From the NCBI GenBank assembly GCA_035299425.1, contig DATGWP010000206.1, forward strand, positions 1 to 64,000: a stretch of 64,000 bases of DNA, given 5' to 3'. Below the pieces are notes generated by a model, which saw only the letters and a list, made by a program, of their open reading frames with translations, had not been told where the DNA came from and did no database searches. How positions within the stretch are numbered: position 1 is the first letter of the stretch; each line of letters opens with the position of its first letter. A program made the position numbers and the translations under genes. Below, one piece after another: positions 1 through 9,600 of the stretch. Origin of the DNA: Bog-950 sp035299425 (GTDB taxonomy: Bacteria; Bacteroidota; Bacteroidia; Chitinophagales; LD1).

Positions 1-415
1 TGTAAAGATCCGACGAGCCCGCGCCAATTACAAAGCCACCGCCATGTATCCAAAACATTACCGGGCGCTTTTTGCCATCGGCTGCCGGCGACCATATATT
101 AAGCGATAGGCAATCTTCGCTTTGCGGCCCATCGGTAGAAAGACCGCTTTTGGTTTGAGGAGCCACCGGGCCAAATTCCAACGCATCCTTAACACCAGTC
201 CACGCCCTAGGGGCCTGCGGGGCTTTAAACCTTTCTGCCTCGGCAAACCTTATCCCCTTCCATACCAGAACCCCTTTTTCGGTACCACCACGCACTGCAC
301 CTTGCTTAGTCTCTATCACCGGTTGCACGGGCTGGGTAATATCATTCTTGGCATTGGCGATAAACGCACAAAAAGAAAACAAAGCAAGTGTGGTAGCGCG
401 TAAAAGGTGGCTCAT
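1..415 (-). CDS. Carboxylesterase type B, N-terminal part (truncated by window edge)
   Basis: Translating from the ATG at 415 gives an open frame to the window edge: about 138 residues, with the C-terminus outside. It opens with a signal-peptide-like stretch (MSHLLRATTLALFSFCAF). It then shows family landmarks in the right order: a V.W.GIRFAEAERF block, the SEDCLSLNIWSP signature, and the oxyanion-hole motif HGGGF about 14 residues later. Type-B carboxylesterases hydrolyse carboxylic esters; the catalytic Ser lies downstream and cannot be checked. The product is probably periplasmic or secreted. Family assignment is firm; substrate is unknown. Confidence 0.85.
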   Translation of the reverse strand, partial: MSHLLRATTLALFSFCAFIANAKNDITQPVQPVIETKQGAVRGGTEKGVLVWKGIRFAEAERFKAPQAPRAWTGVKDALEFGPVAPQTKSGLSTDGPQSEDCLSLNIWSPAADGKKRPVMFWIHGGGFVIGAGSSDLY

Positions 416-545
416 ATGTTCACTATTTAAAATTTGGGGATACAAAAATAAGGTATTGGAAAATGACATGACGAATTGCCTGCAAAAAAATTGCAGGTTT
501 AAGCACCAATATTTAAATTCCCTTACAGGTATTTACTTAGTAGTA

Positions 546-1877
546 TTACTTCTTGCCTTTTCTGCTGGCAAGCGCGTCGCCTTCTACCCTGCCGGTCTTC
601 TTCAAATGGCGCTTAGCCTGACGGTTTGCTATATCAATACCCAAGGCCAGTATTAACTTTTTACCAGCCTGAATCTTTTCAGGTTTCTTTTTGCCTTTGC
701 GGAAGTTGTCGAAAAAGAACTTGGAGTATAAAATAGCAAACGGAGCACATGGGTTGTGCGATAGGTGTTTGCCGAAAACGCGCTTGTGCACTACATCAGT
801 TTTTGATTTCATGGCCGCGTAAGCAACCTCCGTATTCTGGTACATTACTTCGTTATCGCCATAGCAGGCGCAAAGCTGCATGGGGGCCTTGGGTACCCAG
901 TTTGTAAGACAGTTCTCTTTCAGTTTGCAGCTAAATGCAAAGGCTGTGTCATATTTAAACCTGTCTACAATACTATCTACTATCATGTCACCAGGCACTT
1001 TGGGTAGTATAGAGTTTACATAGCCAAAATCCTTTGAGCGTGGCTGCGCAAACACGCTTTTCATCATGGTATCGTAGGGGGCTTTAAATACACTGTAAAC
1101 ATCGCCCTGCCATAAGTTGTAAGCATACTGATAAGAAAGTATCAGGTAAGGAAGGTAATGCGGCTGGTCGTATTTTTTAAACATGGTTTTAGCCTGCTCT
1201 CCTGTCATATCATAAGCGCCCGACATAGGCGAAGATGCAGTTAATGCTATTTCGGGAAAGGCGCCCGACTCCAGCATTTTGTGAGTAGCCATAGAAGCAT
1301 GGCCGCCCTGCGAGTAACCGGTTAAAAATAACTGGCCCGAAGTAGCCTTGCCAATTTTAGGATATACCTCGCGGCAGGCCTTAATCATGTATGTAGTAGC
1401 CATGGCCTCTGTCCAGCTATCCTGATAAACATGTTCTTTTTCGCCCCCACCCAGGCCATAGTAAAATGGAAACAGAGCTACATAACCATCTACAGCGTGC
1501 ATCATGCACACTACCTGCTCCAGGTCATCTATACCGTAACCCTGGCCAACCGAAATACGCGTGCCATGGCAATACACCATTTCTGCCGAAGGCTTATCAA
1601 CTTTCGGTATATACATTACACCCTTAGCAGTAATAAAGGTGCTATCAAGCCACATGCCTTTATAGGTTATCTCATACATATCTACTGCATTGCGCACCGG
1701 TACCACCAACTGTGGTATATGGCTTTTCTTCCAGAACTTATTAAGCGAATCCTGCGAGTAGGTGTACTTTAGCTGGTAGCTAACCATATAATGATCGGGT
1801 GCTGAAGCGCCTGGCCGGGCGATAGCACCGGCTACTACCAGTAAAAACATAACAGCTAAAAGGAGTTTTTTTTTCAT
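546..1877 (-). CDS. Secreted alpha/beta hydrolase (lipase-like)
   Basis: About 443 residues starting at MKKKLLLAVMF, a lysine-rich n-region and hydrophobic core typical of a Sec signal peptide. An in-frame ATG three codons upstream (1886) is the alternative start. The nucleophile elbow GYSQGGH sits near residue 190, and an oxyanion-hole type CHGT lies about 85 residues earlier. A late GKHLSHNPCAP segment could supply the catalytic His. The layout resembles secretory lipases and alpha/beta-hydrolase proteins that act outside the cytoplasm. The C-terminus is Lys/Arg rich, and there is no T9SS sorting domain. It is codirectional with the esterase at 415, 130 bp apart. Substrate not predictable. 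Confidence 0.8.
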   Translation of the reverse strand: MKKKLLLAVMFLLVVAGAIARPGASAPDHYMVSYQLKYTYSQDSLNKFWKKSHIPQLVVPVRNAVDMYEITYKGMWLDSTFITAKGVMYIPKVDKPSAEMVYCHGTRISVGQGYGIDDLEQVVCMMHAVDGYVALFPFYYGLGGGEKEHVYQDSWTEAMATTYMIKACREVYPKIGKATSGQLFLTGYSQGGHASMATHKMLESGAFPEIALTASSPMSGAYDMTGEQAKTMFKKYDQPHYLPYLILSYQYAYNLWQGDVYSVFKAPYDTMMKSVFAQPRSKDFGYVNSILPKVPGDMIVDSIVDRFKYDTAFAFSCKLKENCLTNWVPKAPMQLCACYGDNEVMYQNTEVAYAAMKSKTDVVHKRVFGKHLSHNPCAPFAILYSKFFFDNFRKGKKKPEKIQAGKKLILALGIDIANRQAKRHLKKTGRVEGDALASRKGKK

Positions 1878-2027
1878 GGCAGACATATATTTTTTTGGAG
1901 AATGCGATGTTACTGAAAAAACGTCGTAATTACCTCTGAAAAAAGGAAGGTTGACAATATATTTTTTGCGAAAAAATCGCTCGTTTACCTACCGATTGTC
2001 AATTAAATATTTGCTTAACTTTAAGCT

Positions 2028-2681
2028 ATGAAGATTAATAAGCTGTTGCTATACACCAGCAAAATTGAAAGCACTAAACAGTTTTATGAGCAAAGCCTGG
2101 CGATGCAGGTAACATCTGCCGGTGATGAGGAAATTATTATTAGCGCAGGTAGCACACAGCTTGTATTTAAACACATAGAAGCACAAAAACCAGTTTACCA
2201 TTTTGCCTTTAACATTCCAGATAACAAGATTGAAGAGGCGCTGGAGTGGTGCCATCAGCAAAATTTACAAACTATATACTTTGAAGATACGGAGGTGGTA
2301 GATTTCCCTAACTGGAATGCAGAGTCTCTTTATTTTTGGGATAACAATGGAAACATTCTGGAGTTTATAGCCCGTCGCGATTTGAACAATAGCGTAAGTC
2401 GCCCATTTGGTCCGGAACAAATACTATGCGTAAGTGAAATAGGAATAGTAACTCAAGATGTACCTGTATTCTGTAATGACCTGATAACACACTTTGGCGT
2501 AAACTACTATGAAAAGCAACCACCTGCCCCCAATTTTTCGGTAATAGGCGATGCCAACGGACTGCTGATAGCAGTGCCACCCAACCGGCCGTGGTTCCCA
2601 ACTAAAATAACATCGGTACTATACCCTATAGAGATAACATTTACGGATGCAGGTACTACCCACCAGTTAAAATTTAATTAG
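2028..2681 (+). CDS. VOC-superfamily (glyoxalase/bleomycin-resistance fold) protein
   Basis: 217 residues. The N-terminal half has the VOC pattern: MKINKLLLYTSKIESTKQFYEQSL, then VYHFAFNIP and NWNAESLYFWDNNGNILEFIAR, where the final Glu of LEFIA is the usual metal-ligand position. A second, weaker repeat begins near residue 130 (EIGIVTQDVPVFCNDL), so this may be a two-module chain. VOC proteins include glyoxalases, dioxygenases and drug-binding proteins; which applies here is unknown. No signal peptide, so cytoplasmic. It converges with ccmF, leaving 9 bp between the stop codons. Confidence 0.8.
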   Translation: MKINKLLLYTSKIESTKQFYEQSLAMQVTSAGDEEIIISAGSTQLVFKHIEAQKPVYHFAFNIPDNKIEEALEWCHQQNLQTIYFEDTEVVDFPNWNAESLYFWDNNGNILEFIARRDLNNSVSRPFGPEQILCVSEIGIVTQDVPVFCNDLITHFGVNYYEKQPPAPNFSVIGDANGLLIAVPPNRPWFPTKITSVLYPIEITFTDAGTTHQLKFN

Positions 2682-2690
2682 GCCAGGCTG

Positions 2691-5225
2691 CTATTGTTTC
2701 TTATTCTCTGTTGCCCTGCGCCACATACTTAGCAAGGCACCCAAAAAGGTTAGAATGCCACCCAACCATACCAGGTTGATGTAAGGGAACACAATAGCCT
2801 TCATAATGATAAAGTCGAGCGGCTTTTCGGTTTCGTGTATAGAGAGGGTAAGCTTCTTGGTTTGAGGGTCTATTTTGTAAACCTCTACCTCCATTCCCAG
2901 TTCCTTTACCTCGCCGGCAAGCGATGATATAGCATTACCATTGGCCATATCTATAATAAACACCGGTTGAGTAGTATAGGCCGTGCTATTCTCATCTTTA
3001 GCCACCAGGTTAACACCCACCACCAATTTACCGGCAGGGTCAAAATCGGCCGGCAGAATGGGCTTAGGGTTTAAAGCCTCTACCGTTATTAATGCTGTGC
3101 GTGTAAAAAACGAATCGCCTACAGCAGCCTCTACAGTTATGGTTGTATCTTTCAGGTTGGTATTATCGGGCACTGACGACACGTGTGTAAATACATCGCG
3201 GGTTAAATAGTGCTTGGTATCAGGGTTAGCTACAAGGCCCATTTTGGGGTTTAGCTGCGCATTAGGCAATAAGGTAAACTCCTCAATTACTTTACCGCTT
3301 GCCGAGTCTTTGCGCACGTATTTCACCTGGTAGAAATTGTTGGGCTTCTCTTCAACGGTACCTACGTAAGTAACTTCGTAATCGTGCATTACAAGGGTAG
3401 AGTCTTTTAGCAAAAGGATGTTCTCCATCTTCTCGCTATCTTTAAAATCTTTACCGAAGTTAACGCCCGACTTGTTTAGTGATATCACTTCTTTTTCGCC
3501 CTGCGACAAAAGCACACCTACCAAAAACACACCAAAGCCAAAGTGGGTAACACTACCACCTAATAAGCGCCAGTTACCTTTTTGAACCATTACTAAATAG
3601 GTAAGGTTGCCAAACACAGCAAATAACGAGGCCACTAAAAACAAGAAATAGGTAGACACAAAAGGAAACTTAAGAAACAGGCTATCCGACAGGCTGGTAA
3701 GATCTATAACATGCTGCTGCGTAAAGTTGATATGCATACCCAGCGCAATAGCTATGGCTGCCAGCACTGCTGCCGCAAAAGAATACATACCCCACTTAAC
3801 AGTAGCAGGAAACTTACCTAACTTGTAAGAGAAAAACTGCACCAAACCGGTAAGCATACCTACAAGTATACCCAACCAAATTTGTATAGCGTTGTAATGC
3901 GCTATTACATTTTCGGGCGGAGCAATTTTGTTTTCTATCAGTTTCCAGCGGTCGTAGAACAGAAGGTTCCAAACAGGTATAGAGGTGGTAAAAGTCATTT
4001 GCACAGCCGATAGTAATAATACCAGTGTGCCTATAAACATCCAGAATTCGCGGCTGCCTATCTCCTCTTCCTTTTGCTGCGATGGTATCTGCTTTTTAAA
4101 AATGCGGATAAACAACAATGTGAAACCACTTACAATAAAGAAAGCAAAGTAGGTAAGTAATTGCGGCTCCAGCCCATCATCGGTAAACGAGTGAACGGAG
4201 GTATCGCCAAGGCGGCCGCTACGGGTAAGGTATGTAGAATATAACACCGTAATAAACCCGAGCAGAAAAAACACGTAGGCACTGATAAGCGAGTGCTTGG
4301 TATAGCGGTACACCAATACCATGTGCAGGCCCGCCACTATCATTATCCATGGCACAAAGCTCATGTTCTCTACCGGGTCCCATGCCCAAAAGCCGCCAAA
4401 GCTAAGTGACTCGTAAGCCCAGGCTCCACCCATTAAAATACCGGTGCCTAAAACCGCTGTAGAAAACAGCACCCAGGGCAGTACCGGTTTTACCCAGCCA
4501 TCCCAATCGCGACGCAGCAAACTGGCCACAGCATAAGCAAATGGGATAGTAACAGATGCAAACCCACAGAACAACACCGGAGGGTGTATGGTCATCCAAT
4601 AATTTTGCAACAGAGGATTTAACCCGTTGCCATCTTTAATGAACGATAAGTAATCAGGCTTTTGGAAAATAGGCGCGTTGGCCATTTCGTTGCGCAACAA
4701 TACAAACGGGCTGCTGCCAAACTTGAATCCAAAGATATAAATACCCAATACCATAGAACCCAGAAAGAATTGCACCAGGGCCACTATGCCCATTACCGGG
4801 TTCTCGTAACCCTTCATAGTTTTAATACCTACAAACCCAAGTATTACCAGCCAGAACTGCCATAGCAAAAAGCTACCCTCCTGCCCCTCCCAAAAACTAC
4901 TGATAATGTATTTCATGGGCAGTTCGGTGGACGAATGACGCCATGCATAATGATACTCGAACCAGTGATTCAGGATCATTACAAACAACAAAACGAAAAT
5001 GCCTATAACAGAGAACCCATGCGCGAAGAAGGCACTGCGGGCTATTCTGCGCCAACTTTTTTCTTTATTTTCATCGGTAGAAAACTCGGCGGCAAAGTAG
5101 GCGAGAAAAGCAAGCAGCGAGGCCGCAAAACTGAGAACAAGGAAAAACTGGCCTAAGTGCCCCAGCCACAACTTTTCGCCAATAAAACCATTGGCGCCAA
5201 AACGGGATGCAAAAAAATCTACCAT
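2691..5225 (-). CDS. ccmF: Cytochrome c biogenesis protein CcmF/CcsA (haem lyase family)
   Basis: About 844 residues with many membrane segments. The tryptophan-rich haem-handling loop is present (GGFWAWDPVENMSFVPW), as are conserved His residues in WMTIHPPVLF and VHSFTDDG. The C-terminal third contains a large soluble domain before a last membrane segment. Family members present haem for covalent attachment to CxxCH apocytochromes on the outer face of the inner membrane. The ATG at 5225 is preferred over one ten codons upstream because the extra residues are not hydrophobic. It lies 88 bp downstream of ccmE on the same strand, so the two likely form a transcription unit. A possible client, a CVSCH cytochrome, is encoded at 29245. 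Confidence 0.9.
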   Translation of the reverse strand: MVDFFASRFGANGFIGEKLWLGHLGQFFLVLSFAASLLAFLAYFAAEFSTDENKEKSWRRIARSAFFAHGFSVIGIFVLLFVMILNHWFEYHYAWRHSSTELPMKYIISSFWEGQEGSFLLWQFWLVILGFVGIKTMKGYENPVMGIVALVQFFLGSMVLGIYIFGFKFGSSPFVLLRNEMANAPIFQKPDYLSFIKDGNGLNPLLQNYWMTIHPPVLFCGFASVTIPFAYAVASLLRRDWDGWVKPVLPWVLFSTAVLGTGILMGGAWAYESLSFGGFWAWDPVENMSFVPWIMIVAGLHMVLVYRYTKHSLISAYVFFLLGFITVLYSTYLTRSGRLGDTSVHSFTDDGLEPQLLTYFAFFIVSGFTLLFIRIFKKQIPSQQKEEEIGSREFWMFIGTLVLLLSAVQMTFTTSIPVWNLLFYDRWKLIENKIAPPENVIAHYNAIQIWLGILVGMLTGLVQFFSYKLGKFPATVKWGMYSFAAAVLAAIAIALGMHINFTQQHVIDLTSLSDSLFLKFPFVSTYFLFLVASLFAVFGNLTYLVMVQKGNWRLLGGSVTHFGFGVFLVGVLLSQGEKEVISLNKSGVNFGKDFKDSEKMENILLLKDSTLVMHDYEVTYVGTVEEKPNNFYQVKYVRKDSASGKVIEEFTLLPNAQLNPKMGLVANPDTKHYLTRDVFTHVSSVPDNTNLKDTTITVEAAVGDSFFTRTALITVEALNPKPILPADFDPAGKLVVGVNLVAKDENSTAYTTQPVFIIDMANGNAISSLAGEVKELGMEVEVYKIDPQTKKLTLSIHETEKPLDFIIMKAIVFPYINLVWLGGILTFLGALLSMWRRATENKKQ

Positions 5226-5313
5226 GGGCGTGTATTTGGGCGCGAATAACAACAATTATTGCGAGATGTTGCGGCAGAAAATACAAGCAATAACGGATGG
5301 GGCAAAAACAATC

Positions 5314-5727
5314 TTATGAACCCGCCTTAACGGTCACATTTGTTTCTTTAAGAGTGATTTCGTCGTTAACATATTTTGACGGGCATTTCATCGAAATCTC
5401 AGAGCAGGCAAACAAATCGCCCTGTACTTTGCCCTTAACTACCACCTGCTCGCTACGCTCAAAATCCTGTGGTTTAGCACCTTTGTATATAACCTTGCAC
5501 TCGTTACCTTCCTTATCAGTCATTATAAAAGAGAAGAAGTTAGGGTCTTTCTGCGGGTCGTATTCCATAGGCTTATCCTTTACCAGGTAGCCCACCACGT
5601 TTACCGAGTTACCCTTTTCTTTAGCCTCTACAAAGTTAGCGTAGGTAGTATAGTCGCCGGTGCGGGCTACTATTACACCCACTGTAATAGCAACCAGTAT
5701 AAGTATAATAACGTGTGTTTTTTTCAT
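5314..5727 (-). CDS. ccmE: Cytochrome c maturation haem chaperone CcmE, CxxxY variant
   Basis: 137 residues: one N-terminal membrane anchor (VIILILVAITVGVIVA) followed by an OB-fold-like periplasmic domain (VNVVGYLV, FSFIMTDKEGNECKVIYKG, VVVKGKVQG). CcmE binds haem covalently and passes it to CcmF. Classical CcmE uses His in an HxxxY motif; here the equivalent site reads CPSKY, with Cys near residue 115 and Tyr near 119. This is the CxxxY form known from the variant system I* of some bacteria and archaea. It is the first gene of the ccmE-ccmF unit. A TAAATTTG -7-like box lies just upstream. Confidence 0.92.
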   Translation of the reverse strand: MKKTHVIILILVAITVGVIVARTGDYTTYANFVEAKEKGNSVNVVGYLVKDKPMEYDPQKDPNFFSFIMTDKEGNECKVIYKGAKPQDFERSEQVVVKGKVQGDLFACSEISMKCPSKYVNDEITLKETNVTVKAGS

Positions 5728-5743
5728 ATTGAAAGTTGCGGTG

Positions 5744-5751
5744 CAAATTTA
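5744..5751 (-). promoter_or_regulatory. Bacteroidota -7 box upstream of ccmE
   Basis: On the minus strand the sequence reads TAAATTTG, an exact match to the Bacteroidota -7 consensus TAnnTTTG. It lies 16 bp before the ccmE ATG, implying a very short leader. No convincing TTG is seen at the -33 spacing, so this rests on the -7 box alone. Confidence 0.45.
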
Positions 5752-5846
5752 CTGCAAAACCATGGCATAGTATAAGAGAGTTGATAAAAATCACCGCTTT
5801 TTAAAAAGAATTCATAAATTTCATCTTGTTAACTCAATCCCATGTT

Positions 5847-6425
5847 ATGAGCATTGCAAAAAATCTGTTAATTGCATTGGTACTAATACTGGTTATTGCT
5901 ACTGGTGTTATCTACTTTCTGCCTAACAACTATTCGCTAAGCAATAGTATTGAAATAGACCGCCCGGCTACGCTGGTTTACCAACAGGTGGCAGATTTTA
6001 ATAAATGGGGGGCATGGTCGCCATGGAAAGAGATGGAGCCCGATGCCAAAGTAACGATAGAAGGAACACCTGGTGTAGAAGGCCATAAAATGAGCTGGGA
6101 AGGTAAAAAGGTAGGCACGGGCCACATGACCCTGACTGCTTATGGAGAAAACGAAAGCCTGGTTTGCACCGATGTGTTTGAAAAACCCTGGAGCGCTACG
6201 GCCAAAGATTACTGGGTATTTGAAGAAACTAATGGCAAAACCAAAGTGACCTGGATAACCGGTGGCGGCTTAAAATTTCCTTTTGGCCGCCTGGCCGGTT
6301 TACGTATGGAAAAAATAGTAGGCGACCCAGAACGCAAAGGGCTGGCAAACCTTAAGCAGGTTTGCGAGGCTATGGAACAACCCGCCGTAGCTACGCTGGT
6401 AGTTGATTCTTCAACTATACATTAA
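5847..6425 (+). CDS. SRPBCC-family (polyketide cyclase/dehydrase-like) membrane-anchored protein
   Basis: About 192 residues from the ATG at 5847 (MSIAKNLLIALVLILVIATGVIYF). An upstream in-frame TTG would add seven unremarkable residues and is rejected. After the N-terminal membrane helix comes a START/SRPBCC-type domain: SIEIDRPATLVYQQVADFNKWGAWSPW, followed by a beta-rich body (KVTIEGTPG, MTLTAYGEN, TKVTWITGG). The fold forms a hydrophobic ligand cavity; the ligand is unknown. It is transcribed divergently from ccmE with about 120 bp between starts. Confidence 0.75.
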   Translation: MSIAKNLLIALVLILVIATGVIYFLPNNYSLSNSIEIDRPATLVYQQVADFNKWGAWSPWKEMEPDAKVTIEGTPGVEGHKMSWEGKKVGTGHMTLTAYGENESLVCTDVFEKPWSATAKDYWVFEETNGKTKVTWITGGGLKFPFGRLAGLRMEKIVGDPERKGLANLKQVCEAMEQPAVATLVVDSSTIH

Positions 6426-6496
6426 AATAAAACACCCCAGGCCTTACCCAGCATAGCGGTTAATGCAACTTACACACATGTTAGCTATGTTTTACG

Positions 6497-6536
6497 TTCT
6501 CCTTCGCCGCTACCGCAGCGGAATTTAAAGATGGGT
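6497..6536 (+). repeat. Degenerate, truncated copy of the REP-like hairpin family
   Basis: The segment beginning CTCCTTCGCCGCTACC, with an inner GCCGCT/AGCGG stem and a trailing GGGTGG, matches the first half of the element at 51401 with several substitutions. The second hairpin found in the other copies is not recognisable, so this looks like a decayed copy. Confidence 0.45.
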
Positions 6537-6623
6537 GGAAGCAGCAGACTGCCAATGATGTGGCAATTGAGTTAATAACATTTATAACAACTTTGGTTTA
6601 TTGTTTAACCTGTATAAAGCAAT

Positions 6624-6656
6624 AAAAAAGCCCATCCTTTTGGAGATGGGCTTTTT
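6624..6656. terminator. Bidirectional intrinsic terminator
   Basis: AAAAAGCCCATC and GATGGGCTTTTT form a stem around a short loop, with A- and T-runs on either side. It can therefore terminate transcription from both directions. It sits between the SRPBCC gene (plus) and the M43 protease gene (minus), which converge here. Confidence 0.85.
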
Positions 6657-6689
6657 AGAAAGTTGCGAAGTGAATATCCGTGCTAAATA

Positions 6690-9600
6690 CTATTGTTTAA
6701 TAAAGCGCACAGTCTGGTTGCTCCGGTTAGATGAAACCTGCACAATATAAACCCCGGCAGACAAAGTGCTTATATCCACAGTTTCTATACCAGTGCTAAA
6801 GCCGGCCCGCGTTTTAACCCATACTACCTGGCCCACGTTGTTCAGCATCTTCATTTCAATATTCTGCGCCTGGCCAAGTTCTACTTGTATATTGCATAGC
6901 TCATTAGCCGGGTTAGGAAACACCTTTACAAAGTTTATGTCCAGAATATCATCTAACGCATTAGGGCTTTCAAGTAGTACATCAGATACCTTTACGCAAC
7001 CTGTAGCATCGGTTATAGTTACCGTATAAGTACCCGCCGCCAGGTTAGATATAGTAGCTGTATTACCGCCATTGCTCCAGCTAAAAGTATAAGGCAATGA
7101 ACCTCCCGAAGGGTTAGCAGTTACAGAACCGTTGCTATTGCCTACCGTAGGGTTTTGGGTAGCAAATGTTACGTTAACCGAAGAATTGTCGGTTACGGTT
7201 GTACTTGTCACATCCTTGCATCCGCTACCGTCCGTTACAGTAAGAGTATAGGTACCGGCTGCAATGCCCTGCAGATTTTGGGTGGTAGCCCCGTTGCTCC
7301 ACTCATAGCTGTAAGGTTGCGTTCCGCCAACCACTGTCGTATTTATCTGCGGTGTAATCTGGCATGTACCGTTAATTGGGTTCAACACCGAAGATGGTGC
7401 TGCAGTAGCCCCAACCTGGGCCGTAGCTGTACCGGTGCAGCCGTTGCCATCCGTTACAGTTACGCTGTAAGAACCGCCCGCAAGGTCGTTATTGCTAACT
7501 ACGGTAGAGCCGTTACTCCAGAAATAAGTGTAGGTACCGGTGCCATTTGTAGCCACTGCTACCGCCGAACCGTTCTGCTGTCCGCAAATTGCGTTAGTTG
7601 TGTTCACAGTAACGTTAATAGCGGCAGGGTTAGTTACCGTTACCGATTGCACCGCCACACATTGTGCATTGTCATTAACACTTACGGTGTATGTACCTGC
7701 AGTAAGGCCCGATATAGTTGTACCGGTGCCGCCACCGCTCCAGTTATAAGTATAAGGTTGAGAACCACCTGTAGCACTTGCTGTAGCGCTGCCGTTGCTA
7801 CCGCCAAAACAGGTAGGTGCAGTAGCAGTAGCTGTAACCGTAGGCGCACCGCTGTTGCTTACAGTAGCTGTGTTAACCACCGAGCAGCCCGTATTATCTG
7901 TTACTGTAAGGGCATAGCCGCCTGCAGCTACATTGGCTATGGCGTTAGTAACAGAACCTGTGCTCCAGCTGTAAGTATACGGTGCCGTACCGCCGGTTAC
8001 AGCCGCCGTAGCACCACCATTAGATTGGCTACATGCAGCCTGGTTAATAGTAAAGGTTACCGAAATATTAGAAGCAACATTGCTTATTACAGCTGATGCT
8101 GTAGCTGTGCAACCTGCAGGGTTAGTAGCAGTAACAGAATAAGTACCCGCTGCCAAACCGCTGATAGAGCCGGTGGTAGCGTTATTGTTCCACAGATAGG
8201 TTACGTTGGTAGGGTTATTAGGCAAGGCAACTGCCGAACCGTTGTTTTGCGAGCAGGCCGCATTTGTTGCATCAATAGTTACTGCAAAATTGCTGGTTGC
8301 GTTACTTACTATATTGCTGGCAGTAGCCGTGCAGAAAGCGAAATCGGTAACGGTAACCGTATAAGTACCGGCCGGCACATTTTGCAGGGTTTGTGTAGTA
8401 GCGTTATTATTCCAGCGATATACGTAGCTGCCACCACCACCAGAGGCAGAGGCGGTAACCGAACCATTGGCCTGGTTACAAGCAGCATCCGAAGCATTAA
8501 CAGTAGCTGTAAGCGGCGCCAAAGGCTGTCCCACATTTACCGAAGCAGTAACCGAACACTGGCGCGTATCGCTTACCGTTACGGTGTAAGTACCCGCAGG
8601 TTTGTTGCTGATGGTGGCTGCATTACCGCCACCACTCCATGAATATGTATAAGCCGGTGTACCACCGGTAGCAGTAACTGTAGCACTACCTGTAGAGGTG
8701 CCATAGCAGGCAGCTGGTGTAGATGTAGTGGTTAATGTTGGGCGGGCGTACACCGTAATATAATTGGTTTGATTGCTGGTGTTGTTGCCATTTGCATTTG
8801 ATACAGTAAGCGACACAGCATACGTACCGGCGGTATTATACACCACAGATGGATTTTGTACCGACGAAGCTGTAGGTGTACCACCTGCAAAAGTCCAGCT
8901 ATAAGAAGTAGGGCTACCGGTAGAGGTACTCGTAAAGTTAACTGTAGAACCCGCACAAACAGACGTATTATTGGCAGTGAATGATGCCGTAGGGGCATTG
9001 CCGCTAGTACCCGTACAAATGAATGCAAAGATGTAATTATCTAAACCCACTCCGTAGGCATCTTCGTAAGAGTGCCAGGTGTTATCGCTCCACTGCTCCC
9101 AGCCGTTGTCTGGGTCTGGCGAGGTTATTCTGGTAGTAAGCAAAGCTACAGTATCGCCAGGTGCATTTGTCATTTGAAAACCAAGGTAAAAATCGCCGGT
9201 TACAGATGCAGGTGATGAAAAAGTTACCACTGTAGGCACACCGCCCACTCCAAGCGAATTAATTAAAACCGGCTGTGTAGACAGAACATTGCCCGGGGCA
9301 CCGGCAGTACCAGTTGCATCCCACACAGTGGCAGTAATGCTGGCGGTAGACGGATTTAGTGTTTCGGCTAATGCAAAGTAAAAGAGCCCGCCGGTAACCT
9401 GGCCTGCGGTGGCATTATCAAAAAACTGAACCTTTGCTTTGTCGGCAAAGCTATTGTGGCCTGAAAGATAACCCGTGCCCCCCGGAGCAAAATAAACGGT
9501 TGGGGTATCTGTGGTAAATATGTTAAGCAATGTATCGCAGGTCTGTCCACCACCGGCCTGTATTACAGTAATATAGTTTGTTTTGGTGGCCGTGTTGTTA

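Noticed and set aside
7155..8096. Long plus-strand open frame of 313 codons inside the M43 protease gene
   Set aside because: It is the mirror of the SprB-repeat coding region; the residue composition (Cys/Ser/Arg rich) is an artefact of repetitive Thr/Ala codons read on the other strand.
6924..8760. Regular repeated DNA that could suggest a CRISPR-like array
   Set aside because: The period is about 210 bases, the repeats are diverged, in frame, and code for SprB domains.
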